Part shown: one piece after another, positions 22,799-34,500 of the stretch
Layout of the letters: the number at the start of each line of letters is the position of its first letter
How positions within the stretch are numbered: position 1 is the stretch's first letter
Assembly (NCBI GenBank): GCA_963989245.1
Contig: CAXDII010000756.1
Coordinates: 159,036 to 223,035 of the forward strand
DNA length: 64,000 nucleotides
Source of the DNA: Nansenia antarctica
Taxonomy: Eukaryota > Chordata > Actinopteri > Argentiniformes > Microstomatidae
Reading direction: 5' to 3'
Program-made: the position numbers and the translations under genes
Notes under the pieces: generated by a model
The model's database searches: none
Told to the model about the DNA's origin: nothing
The model's input: the letters and a program-made list of their open reading frames with translations, nothing else

Positions 22799-22897
22799 TC
22801 AGAAGCAACACTGTCTAGAAGTCATAGAAAAAAAATCTCTCTCTTCTCCCTTTGGTGGGGCATTGCCCAATTGCACCTAATGAACCAGCCTCCCCTG

Positions 22898-22905
22898 AAA
22901 ACGAA
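22898..22905 (+). repeat. Target site duplication, right copy
   Basis: AAAACGAA follows the terminal CTG of the insertion and leads straight into TGCAAAAACAGTCC of the satellite. It is identical to the left copy; both lie in the TTGAAAAC monomer variant, so the match was created by insertion rather than by chance. Confidence 0.95.
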
Positions 22906-23909
22906 TGCAAAAACAGTCCACTCTAAGAACAGGCCGCTTGGACACTTTCAGAACAGCTCTGTTAATGACTGAAAACAGCTCTCGAAGAGATTGTCAAAAG
23001 AGACTCTGAAAACGAAACGTTGATCACTTTTGAGCAAAAAGCTGCACACACGCAATTCAAGTTGCTCTGATTGTCATTTAGAGTTACATTATAGGATTAT
23101 TCAACAACAAGTCAAAATGTGCTCGTGAAAGGCAGAAAACAACACTTTGATAGTTTGATATAACTTGAGAACGAATGCAAAAAACAGTCCACTCTAAGAA
23201 CAGGCCGCTTGGACACTTTCAGAACAGCTCTGTTAATGACTGAAAACAGCTCTCGAAGAGATTGTCAAAAGAGACTCTGAAAACGAAACGTTGATCACTT
23301 TTGAGCAAAAGGCAGCACACACGCAATTCAAGTTGCTCTGATTGTCATTTAGAGTTACATTATAGGATTATTCAACAACAAGTCAAAATGTGCTCGTGAA
23401 AGGCAGAAAACAACACTTTGATAGTTTGATATAACTTGAAAACGAATGCAAAAACAGTCCACTCTAAGAACAGGCCGCTTGGACACTTTCAGAACAGCTC
23501 TGTTAATGACTGAAAACAGCTCTCGAAGAGATTGTCAAAAGAGACTCTGAAAACGAAACGTTGATCACTTTTGAGCAAAAAGCTGCACACACGCAATTCA
23601 AGTTGCTCTGATTGTCATTTAGAGTTACATTATAGGATTATTCAACAACAAGTCAAAATGTGCTCGTGAAAGGCAGAAAACAACACTTTGATAGTTTGAT
23701 ATAACTTGAGAACGAATGCAAAAAACAGTCCACTCTAAGAACAGGCCGCTTGGACACTTTCAGAACAGCTCTGTTAATGACTGAAAACAGCTCTCGAAGA
23801 GATTGTCAAAAGAGACTCTGAAAACGAAACGTTGATCACTTTTGAGCAAAAGGCAGCACACACGCAATTCAAGTTGCTCTGATTGTCATTTAGAGTTACA
23901 TTATAGGAT

Positions 23910-26616
23910 TATTCAACAACAAGTCAAAATGTGCTCGTGAAAGGCAGAAAACAACACTTTGATAGTTTGATATAACTTGAGAACGAATGCAAAAAACAGT
24001 CCACTCTAAGAACAGGCCGCTTGGACACTTTCAGAACAGCTCAGTTAATGACTGAAAACAGCTCTCGAAGAGATTGTCAAAAGAGACTCCGAAAACGAAA
24101 CGTTGATCACTTTTGAGCAAAAGGCTGCACACACGCAATTCAAGTTGCTCTGATTGTCATTTAGAGTTACAATATAGGATTATTCAACAACAAGTCAAAA
24201 TGTGCTCGTGAAAGGCAGAAAACAACACTTTGATAGTTTGATATAACTTGAGAACGAATGCAAAAAACAGTCCACTCTAAGAACAGGCCGCTTGGACACT
24301 TTCAGAACAGCTCAGTTAATGACTGAAAACAGCTCTCGAAGAGATTGTCAAAAGAGACTCCGAAAACGAAACGTTGATCACTTTTGAGCAAAAGGCTGCA
24401 CACACGCAATTCAAGTTGCTCTGATTGTCATTTAGAGTTACATTATAGGATTATTCAACAACAAGTCAAAATGTGCTCGTGAAAGGCAGAAAACAACACT
24501 TTGATAGTTTGATATAACTTGAGAACGAATGCAAAAACAGTCCACTCTAAGAACAGGCCGCTTGGACACTTTCAGAACAGCTCTGTTAATGACTGAAAAC
24601 AGCTCTCGAAGAGATTGTCAAAAGAGACTCTGAAAACGAAACGTTGATCACTTTTGAGCAAAAGGCTGCACACACGCAATTCAAGTTGCTCTGATTGTCA
24701 TTTAGAGTTACATTATAGGATTATTCAACAACAAGTCAAAATGTGCTCGTGAAAGGCAGAAAACAACACTTTGATAGTTTGATATAACTTGAGAACGAAT
24801 GCAAAAAACAATCCACTCTAAGAACAGGCCGCTTGGACACTTTCAGAACAGCTCTGTTAATGACTGAAAACAGCTCTCGAAGAGATTGTCAAAAGAGACT
24901 CTGTAAACGAAACGTTGATCACTTTTGAGCAAAAGGCTGCACACACGCAATTCAAGTTGCTCTGATTGTCATTTAGAGTTACATTATAGGATTATTCAAC
25001 AACAAGTCAAAATGTGCTCGTGAAAGGCAGAAAACAACACTTTGATAGTTTGATATAACTTGAAAACGAATGCAAAAACAGTCCACTCTAAGAACAGGCC
25101 GCTTGGACACTTTCAGAACAGCTCTGTTAATGACTGAAAACAGCTCTCGAAGAGATTGTCAAAAGAGACTCTGAAAACGAAACGTTGATCACTTTTGAGC
25201 AAAAAGCTGCACACACGCAATTCAAGTTGCTCTGATTGTCATTTAGAGTTACATTATAGGATTATTCAACAACAAGTCAAAATGTGCTCGTGAAAGGCAG
25301 AAAACAACACTTTGATAGTTTGATATAACTTGAGAACGAATGCAAAAAACAGTCCACTCTAAGAACAGGCCGCTTGGACACTTTCAGAACAGCTCTGTTA
25401 ATGACTGAAAACAGCTCTCGAAGAGATTGTCAAAAGAGACTCTGAAAACGAAACGTTGATCACTTTTGAGCAAAAGGCTGCACACACGCAATTCAAGTTG
25501 CTCTGATTGTAATTTAGAGTTACATTATAGGATTATTCAACAACAAGTCAACATGTGCTCGTGAAAGGCAGAAAACAACACTTTGATAGTTTGATATAAC
25601 TTGAGAACGAATGCAAAAAACAGTCCACTCTAAGAACAGGCCGCTTGGACACTTTCAGAACAGCTCTGTTAATGACTGAAAACAGCTCTCGAAGAGATTG
25701 TCAAAAGAGACTCTGAAAACGAAACGTTGATCACTTTTGAGCAAAAGGCTGCACACACGCAATTCAAGTTGCTCTGATTGTCATTTAGAGTTACATTATA
25801 GGATTATTCAACAACAAGTCAAAATGTGTCGTGAAAGGCAGAAAACAACACTTTGATAGTTTGATATGACTTGAGAACGAATGCAAAAAACAGTCCACTC
25901 TAAGAACAGGCCGCTTGGACACTTTCAGAACAGCTCAGTTAATGACTGAAAACAGCTCTCGAAGAGATTGTCAAAAGAGACTCCGAAAACGAAACGTTGA
26001 TCACTTTTGAGCAAAAGGCTGCACACACGCAATTCAAGTTGCTCTGATTGTCATTTAGAGTTACATTATAGGATTATTCAACAACAAGTCAAAATGTGCT
26101 CGTGAAAGGCAGAAAACAACACTTTGATAGTTTGATATAACTTGAGAACGAATGCAAAAAACAGTCCACTCTAAGAACAGGCCGCTTGGACACTTTCAGA
26201 ACAGCTCTGTTAATGACTGAAAACAGCTCTCGAAGAGATTGTCAAAAGAGACTCTGAAAACGAAACGTTGATCACTTTTGAGCAAAAAGCTGCACACACG
26301 CAATTCAAGTTGCTCTGATTGTCATTTAGAGTTACATTATAGGATTATTCAACAACAAGTCAAAATGTGCTCGTGAAAGGCAGAAAACAACACTTTGATA
26401 GTTTGATATAACTTGAGAACGAATGCAAAAAACAGTCCACTCTAAGAACAGGCCGCTTGGACACTTTCAGAACAGCTCTGTTAATGACTGAAAACAGCTC
26501 TCGAAGAGATTGTCAAAAGAGACTCTGAAAACGAAACGTTGATCACTTTTGAGCAAAAGGCAGCACACACGCAATTCAAGTTGCTCTGATTGTCATTTAG
26601 AGTTACATTATAGGAT
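23910..26616 (+). repeat. 10-monomer higher-order repeat, copy right of the transposon
   Basis: Classes 1-10 in the canonical order, 2707 bp between class-1 units at 23910 and 26617. This shows that the transposon landed inside an already established higher-order array: the same period exists on both sides of it. Confidence 0.85.
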
Positions 26617-28511
26617 TATTCAACAACAAGTCAAAATGTGCTCGTGAAAGGCAGAAAACAACACTTTGATAGTTTGATATAACTTGAGAACGAATGCAAA
26701 AAACAGTCCACTCTAAGAACAGGCCGCTTGGACACTTTCAGAACAGCTCAGTTAATGACTGAAAACAGCTCTCGAAGAGATTGTCAAAAGAGACTCCGAA
26801 AACGAAACGTTGATCACTTTTGAGCAAAAGGCTGCACACACGCAATTCAAGTTGCTCTGATTGTCATTTAGAGTTACAATATAGGATTATTCAACAACAA
26901 GTCAAAATGTGCTCGTGAAAGGCAGAAAACAACACTTTGATAGTTTGATATAACTTGAGAACGAATGCAAAAAACAGTCCACTCTAAGAACAGGCCGCTT
27001 GGACACTTTCAGAACAGCTCAGTTAATGACTGAAAACAGCTCTCGAAGAGATTGTCAAAAGAGACTCCGAAAACGAAACGTTGATCACTTTTGAGCAAAA
27101 GGCTGCACACACGCAATTCAAGTTGCTCTGATTGTCATTTAGAGTTACATTATAGGATTATTCAACAACAAGTCAAAATGTGCTCGTGAAAGGCAGAAAA
27201 CAACACTTTGATAGTTTGATATAACTTGAGAACGAATGCAAAAACAGTCCACTCTAAGAACAGGCCGCTTGGACACTTTCAGAACAGCTCTGTTAATGAC
27301 TGAAAACAGCTCTCGAAGAGATTGTCAAAAGAGACTCTGAAAACGAAACGTTGATCACTTTTGAGCAAAAGGCTGCACACACGCAATTCAAGTTGCTCTG
27401 ATTGTCATTTAGAGTTACATTATAGGATTATTCAACAACAAGTCAAAATGTGCTCGTGAAAGGCAGAAAACAACACTTTGATAGTTTGATATAACTTGAG
27501 AACGAATGCAAAAAACAATCCACTCTAAGAACAGGCCGCTTGGACACTTTCAGAACAGCTCTGTTAATGACTGAAAACAGCTCTCGAAGAGATTGTCAAA
27601 AGAGACTCTGTAAACGAAACGTTGATCACTTTTGAGCAAAAGGCTGCACACACGCAATTCAAGTTGCTCTGATTGTCATTTAGAGTTACATTATAGGATT
27701 ATTCAACAACAAGTCAAAATGTGCTCGTGAAAGGCAGAAAACAACACTTTGATAGTTTGATATAACTTGAAAACGAATGCAAAAACAGTCCACTCTAAGA
27801 ACAGGCCGCTTGGACACTTTCAGAACAGCTCTGTTAATGACTGAAAACAGCTCTCGAAGAGATTGTCAAAAGAGACTCTGAAAACGAAACGTTGATCACT
27901 TTTGAGCAAAAAGCTGCACACACGCAATTCAAGTTGCTCTGATTGTCATTTAGAGTTACATTATAGGATTATTCAACAACAAGTCAAAATGTGCTCGTGA
28001 AAGGCAGAAAACAACACTTTGATAGTTTGATATAACTTGAGAACGAATGCAAAAAACAGTCCACTCTAAGAACAGGCCGCTTGGACACTTTCAGAACAGC
28101 TCTGTTAATGACTGAAAACAGCTCTCGAAGAGATTGTCAAAAGAGACTCTGAAAACGAAACGTTGATCACTTTTGAGCAAAAGGCTGCACACACGCAATT
28201 CAAGTTGCTCTGATTGTAATTTAGAGTTACATTATAGGATTATTCAACAACAAGTCAACATGTGCTCGTGAAAGGCAGAAAACAACACTTTGATAGTTTG
28301 ATATAACTTGAGAACGAATGCAAAAAACAGTCCACTCTAAGAACAGGCCGCTTGGACACTTTCAGAACAGCTCTGTTAATGACTGAAAACAGCTCTCGAA
28401 GAGATTGTCAAAAGAGACTCTGAAAACGAAACGTTGATCACTTTTGAGCAAAAGGCTGCACACACGCAATTCAAGTTGCTCTGATTGTCATTTAGAGTTA
28501 CATTATAGGAT

Positions 28512-31500
28512 TATTCAACAACAAGTCAAAATGTGTCGTGAAAGGCAGAAAACAACACTTTGATAGTTTGATATGACTTGAGAACGAATGCAAAAAACAG
28601 TCCACTCTAAGAACAGGCCGCTTGGACACTTTCAGAACAGCTCAGTTAATGACTGAAAACAGCTCTCGAAGAGATTGTCAAAAGAGACTCCGAAAACGAA
28701 ACGTTGATCACTTTTGAGCAAAAGGCTGCACACACGCAATTCAAGTTGCTCTGATTGTCATTTAGAGTTACATTATAGGATTATTCAACAACAAGTCAAA
28801 ATGTGCTCGTGAAAGGCAGAAAACAACACTTTGATAGTTTGATATAACTTGAGAACGAATGCAAAAAACAGTCCACTCTAAGAACAGGCCGCTTGGACAC
28901 TTTCAGAACAGCTCTGTTAATGACTGAAAACAGCTCTCGAAGAGATTGTCAAAAGAGACTCTGAAAACGAAACGTTGATCACTTTTGAGCAAAAAGCTGC
29001 ACACACGCAATTCAAGTTGCTCTGATTGTCATTTAGAGTTACATTATAGGATTATTCAACAACAAGTCAAAATGTGCTCGTGAAAGGCAGAAAACAACAC
29101 TTTGATAGTTTGATATAACTTGAGAACGAATGCAAAAAACAGTCCACTCTAAGAACAGGCCGCTTGGACACTTTCAGAACAGCTCTGTTAATGACTGAAA
29201 ACAGCTCTCGAAGAGATTGTCAAAAGAGACTCTGAAAACGAAACGTTGATCACTTTTGAGCAAAAGGCAGCACACACGCAATTCAAGTTGCTCTGATTGT
29301 CATTTAGAGTTACATTATAGGATTATTCAACAACAAGTCAAAATGTGCTCGTGAAAGGCAGAAAACAACACTTTGATAGTTTGATATAACTTGAGAACGA
29401 ATGCAAAAAACAGTCCACTCTAAGAACAGGCCGCTTGGACACTTTCAGAACAGCTCTGTTAATGACTGAAAACAGCTCTCGAAGAGATTGTCAAAAGAGA
29501 CTCTGAAAACGAAACGTTGATCACTTTTGAGCAAAAGGCTGCACACACGCAATTCAAGTTGCTCTGATTGTCATTTAGAGTTACATTATAGGATTATTCA
29601 ACAACAAGTCAAAATGTGCTCGTGAAAGGCAGAAAACAACACTTTGATAGTTTGATATAACTTGAGAACGAATGCAAAAAACAGTCCACTCTAAGAACAG
29701 GCCGCTTGGACACTTTCAGAACAGCTCTGTTAATGACTGAAAACAGCTCTCGAAGAGATTGTCAAAAGAGACTCTGAAAACGAAACGTTGATCACTTTTG
29801 AGCAAAAGGCTGCACACACGCAATTCAAGTTGCTCTGATTGTCATTTAGAGTTACAATATAGGATTATTCAACAACAAGTCAAAATGTGCTCGTGAAAGG
29901 CAGAAAACAACACTTTGATAGTTTGATATAACTTGAGAACGAATGCAAAAAACAGTCCACTCTAAGAACAGGCCGCTTGGACACTTTCAGAACAGCTCAG
30001 TTAATGACTGAAAACAGCTCTCGAAGAGATTGTCAAAAGAGACTCTGAAAACGAAACGTTGATCACTTTTGAGCAAAAGGCTGCACACACGCAATTCAAG
30101 TTGCTCTGATTGTCATTTAGAGTTACATTATAGGATTATTCAACAACAAGTCAAAATGTGCTCGTGAAAGGCAGAAAACAACAATTTGATAGTTTGATAT
30201 AACTTGAGAACGAATGCAAAAAACAGTCCACTCTAAGAACAGGCCGCTTGGACACTTTCAGAACAGCTCAGTTAATGACTGAAAACAGCTCTCGAAGAGA
30301 TTGTCAAAAGAGACTCCGAAAACGAAACGTTGATCACTTTTGAGCAAAAGGCTGCACACACGCAATTCAAGTTGCTCTGATTGTCATTTAGAGTTACATT
30401 ATAGGATTATTCAACAACAAGTCAAAATGTGCTCGTGAAAGGCAGAAAACAACACTTTGATAGTTTGATATAACTTGAGAACGAATGCAAAAAACAGTCC
30501 ACTCTAAGAACAGGCCGCTTGGACACTTTCAGAACAGCTCTGTTAATGACTGAAAACAGCTCTCGAAGAGATTGTCAAAAGAGACTCCGAAAACGAAACG
30601 TTGATCACTTTTGAGCAAAAGGCTGCACACACGCAATTCAAGTTGCTCTGATTGTCATTTAGAGTTACATTATAGGATTATTCAACAACAAGTCAAAATG
30701 TGCTCGTGAAAGGCAGAAAACAACACTTTGATAGTTTGATATAACTTGAGAACGAATGCAAAAAACAGTCCACTCTAAGAACAGGCCGCTTGGACACTTT
30801 CAGAACAGCTCTGTTAATGACTGAAAACAGCTCTCGAAGAGATTGTCAAAAGAGACTCTGAAAACGAAACGTTGATCACTTTTGAGCAAAAGGCTGCACA
30901 CACGCAATTCAAGTTGCTCTGATTGTCATTTAGAGTTACAATATAGGATTATTCAACAACAAGTCAAAATGTGCTCGTGAAAGGCAGAAAACAACACTTT
31001 GATAGTTTGATATAACTTGAGAACGAATGCAAAAAACAGTCCACTCTAAGAACAGGCCGCTTGGACACTTTCAGAACAGCTCAGTTAATGACTGAAAACA
31101 GCTCTCGAAGAGATTGTCAAAAGAGACTCTGAAAACGAAACGTTGATCACTTTTGAGCAAAAGGCTGCACACACGCAATTCAAGTTGCTCTGATTGTCAT
31201 TTAGAGTTACATTATAGGATTATTCAACAACAAGTCAAAATGTGCTCGTGAAAGGCAGAAAACAACAATTTGATAGTTTGATATAACTTGAGAACGAATG
31301 CAAAAAACAGTCCACTCTAAGAACAGGCCGCTTGGACACTTTCAGAACAGCTCAGTTAATGACTGAAAACAGCTCTCGAAGAGATTGTCAAAAGAGACTC
31401 CGAAAACGAAACGTTGATCACTTTTGAGCAAAAGGCTGCACACACGCAATTCAAGTTGCTCTGATTGTCATTTAGAGTTACATTATAGGATTATTCAACA

Positions 31501-34500
31501 ACAAGTCAAAATGTGCTCGTGAAAGGCAGAAAACAACACTTTGATAGTTTGATATAACTTGAAAACGAATGCAAAAACAGTCCACTCTAAGAACAGGCCG
31601 CTTGGACACTTTCAGAACAGCTCTGTTAATGACTGAAAACAGCTCTCGAAGAGATTGTCAAAAGAGACTCTGAAAACGAAACGTTGATCACTTTTGAGCA
31701 AAAAGCTGCACACACGCAATTCAAGTTGCTCTGATTGTCATTTAGAGTTACATTATAGGATTATTCAACAACAAGTCAAAATGTGCTCGTGAAAGGCAGA
31801 AAACAACACTTTGATAGTTTGATATAACTTGAGAACGAATGCAAAAAACAGTCCACTCTAAGAACAGGCCGCTTGGACACTTTCAGAACAGCTCTGTTAA
31901 TGACTGAAAACAGCTCTCGAAGAGATTGTCAAAAGAGACTCTGAAAACGAAACGTTGATCACTTTTGAGCAAAAGGCTGCACACACGCAATTCAAGTTGC
32001 TCTGATTGTAATTTAGAGTTACATTATAGGATTATTCAACAACAAGTCAACATGTGCTCGTGAAAGGCAGAAAACAACACTTTGATAGTTTGATATAACT
32101 TGAGAACGAATGCAAAAAACAGTCCACTCTAAGAACAGGCCGCTTGGACACTTTCAGAACAGCTCTGTTAATGACTGAAAACAGCTCTCGAAGAGATTGT
32201 CAAAAGAGACTCTGAAAACGAAACGTTGATCACTTTTGAGCAAAAGGCTGCACACACGCAATTCAAGTTGCTCTGATTGTCATTTAGAGTTACATTATAG
32301 GATTATTCAACAACAAGTCAAAATGTGTCGTGAAAGGCAGAAAACAACACTTTGATAGTTTGATATGACTTGAGAACGAATGCAAAAAACAGTCCACTCT
32401 AAGAACAGGCCGCTTGGACACTTTCAGAACAGCTCAGTTAATGACTGAAAACAGCTCTCGAAGAGATTGTCAAAAGAGACTCCGAAAACGAAACGTTGAT
32501 CACTTTTGAGCAAAAGGCTGCACACACGCAATTCAAGTTGCTCTGATTGTCATTTAGAGTTACATTATAGGATTATTCAACAACAAGTCAAAATGTGCTC
32601 GTGAAAGGCAGAAAACAACACTTTGATAGTTTGATATAACTTGAGAACGAATGCAAAAAACAGTCCACTCTAAGAACAGGCCGCTTGGACACTTTCAGAA
32701 CAGCTCTGTTAATGACTGAAAACAGCTCTCGAAGAGATTGTCAAAAGAGACTCTGAAAACGAAACGTTGATCACTTTTGAGCAAAAAGCTGCACACACGC
32801 AATTCAAGTTGCTCTGATTGTCATTTAGAGTTACATTATAGGATTATTCAACAACAAGTCAAAATGTGCTCGTGAAAGGCAGAAAACAACACTTTGATAG
32901 TTTGATATAACTTGAGAACGAATGCAAAAAACAGTCCACTCTAAGAACAGGCCGCTTGGACACTTTCAGAACAGCTCTGTTAATGACTGAAAACAGCTCT
33001 CGAAGAGATTGTCAAAAGAGACTCTGAAAACGAAACGTTGATCACTTTTGAGCAAAAGGCAGCACACACGCAATTCAAGTTGCTCTGATTGTCATTTAGA
33101 GTTACATTATAGGATTATTCAACAACAAGTCAAAATGTGCTCGTGAAAGGCAGAAAACAACACTTTGATAGTTTGATATAACTTGAGAACGAATGCAAAA
33201 AACAGTCCACTCTAAGAACAGGCCGCTTGGACACTTTCAGAACAGCTCTGTTAATGACTGAAAACAGCTCTCGAAGAGATTGTCAAAAGAGACTCTGAAA
33301 ACGAAACGTTGATCACTTTTGAGCAAAAGGCTGCACACACGCAATTCAAGTTGCTCTGATTGTCATTTAGAGTTACATTATAGGATTATTCAACAACAAG
33401 TCAAAATGTGCTCGTGAAAGGCAGAAAACAACACTTTGATAGTTTGATATAACTTGAGAACGAATGCAAAAAACAGTCCACTCTAAGAACAGGCCGCTTG
33501 GACACTTTCAGAACAGCTCTGTTAATGACTGAAAACAGCTCTCGAAGAGATTGTCAAAAGAGACTCTGAAAACGAAACGTTGATCACTTTTGAGCAAAAG
33601 GCTGCACACACGCAATTCAAGTTGCTCTGATTGTCATTTAGAGTTACAATATAGGATTATTCAACAACAAGTCAAAATGTGCTCGTGAAAGGCAGAAAAC
33701 AACACTTTGATAGTTTGATATAACTTGAGAACGAATGCAAAAAACAGTCCACTCTAAGAACAGGCCGCTTGGACACTTTCAGAACAGCTCAGTTAATGAC
33801 TGAAAACAGCTCTCGAAGAGATTGTCAAAAGAGACTCTGAAAACGAAACGTTGATCACTTTTGAGCAAAAGGCTGCACACACGCAATTCAAGTTGCTCTG
33901 ATTGTCATTTAGAGTTACATTATAGGATTATTCAACAACAAGTCAAAATGTGCTCGTGAAAGGCAGAAAACAACAATTTGATAGTTTGATATAACTTGAG
34001 AACGAATGCAAAAAACAGTCCACTCTAAGAACAGGCCGCTTGGACACTTTCAGAACAGCTCAGTTAATGACTGAAAACAGCTCTCGAAGAGATTGTCAAA
34101 AGAGACTCCGAAAACGAAACGTTGATCACTTTTGAGCAAAAGGCTGCACACACGCAATTCAAGTTGCTCTGATTGTCATTTAGAGTTACATTATAGGATT
34201 ATTCAACAACAAGTCAAAATGTGCTCGTGAAAGGCAGAAAACAACACTTTGATAGTTTGATATAACTTGAGAACGAATGCAAAAAACAGTCCACTCTAAG
34301 AACAGGCCGCTTGGACACTTTCAGAACAGCTCTGTTAATGACTGAAAACAGCTCTCGAAGAGATTGTCAAAAGAGACTCCGAAAACGAAACGTTGATCAC
34401 TTTTGAGCAAAAGGCTGCACACACGCAATTCAAGTTGCTCTGATTGTCATTTAGAGTTACATTATAGGATTATTCAACAACAAGTCAAAATGTGCTCGTG

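Larger units (their letters stand above)
20926..22897. mobile_element. Non-autonomous, probably composite hAT-superfamily DNA transposon (1972 bp)
   Basis: The ends are CAGTGGCGGCTGGT on the left and ACCAGCCTCCCCTG on the right (inverse CAGGGGAGGCTGGT), matching at 12 of 14 bases. They are flanked by perfect 8-bp duplications. CAG...CTG ends plus an 8-bp duplication are the diagnostic combination for the hAT superfamily. Contents in order: 5' unique DNA, a 31-bp minisatellite, (TG)n, exon-like unique DNA, and a ~500-bp fold-back unit whose outer end is the right terminus. No transposase motif or long credible ORF is present, so mobilisation would need a transposase encoded elsewhere. A third similar terminus, CAGGGGAGGCTGG, lies inside at 22395, hence 'composite'. 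The insertion interrupts a class-5 satellite monomer. Family name is unknown to me. Confidence 0.85.
22395..22897. mobile_element. Fold-back MITE-like unit with long inverted arms
   Basis: Two long inverted arms (22395-22580 and 22690-22897) surround a ~109-bp spacer. Both outer ends are hAT-like: CAGGGGAGGCTGG on the left and CCAGCCTCCCCTG on the right. The arms are near-identical, except that the left arm lacks about 22 bp present in the right arm just inside the terminus (the stretch with GTTCATTAGGTGCAATTGGG on the inverse strand). The left end is preceded by TCCTCAAG, which does not match the AAAACGAA after the right end. The unit therefore did not insert here alone: its right end serves the whole 1972-bp insertion. 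Confidence 0.85.
22690..22897 (-). repeat. Right inverted arm of the fold-back unit and right terminus
   Basis: Inverse of the left arm, 208 bp, containing the full subterminal sequence that the left arm has lost. It ends in CCAGCCTCCCCTG, the right terminal inverted repeat of the whole insertion, and abuts the target duplication. Confidence 0.9.
20848..23097 (+). repeat. Satellite monomer split by the transposon
   Basis: The left part is 20848-20925 (78 bp) and the right part resumes at 22906 and ends at 23097 (192 bp). Together they make a 270-bp class-5 monomer (TTGAAAAC, A5 run, AGCTGC). The preceding unit (20578) is the A5 class 3, so class 4 (CAATCC) is missing here. The following order is GGCAGC, class 5 again (23369), GGCAGC (23639), then class 1 (23910). 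This is a local two-monomer duplication next to the insertion. Confidence 0.9.

Noticed and set aside
22395..22897. Independent insertion of the fold-back unit inside the larger element
   Set aside because: Its flanks (TCCTCAAG and AAAACGAA) do not match, and its right end coincides exactly with the end of the larger element, so a simple nested insertion does not fit.
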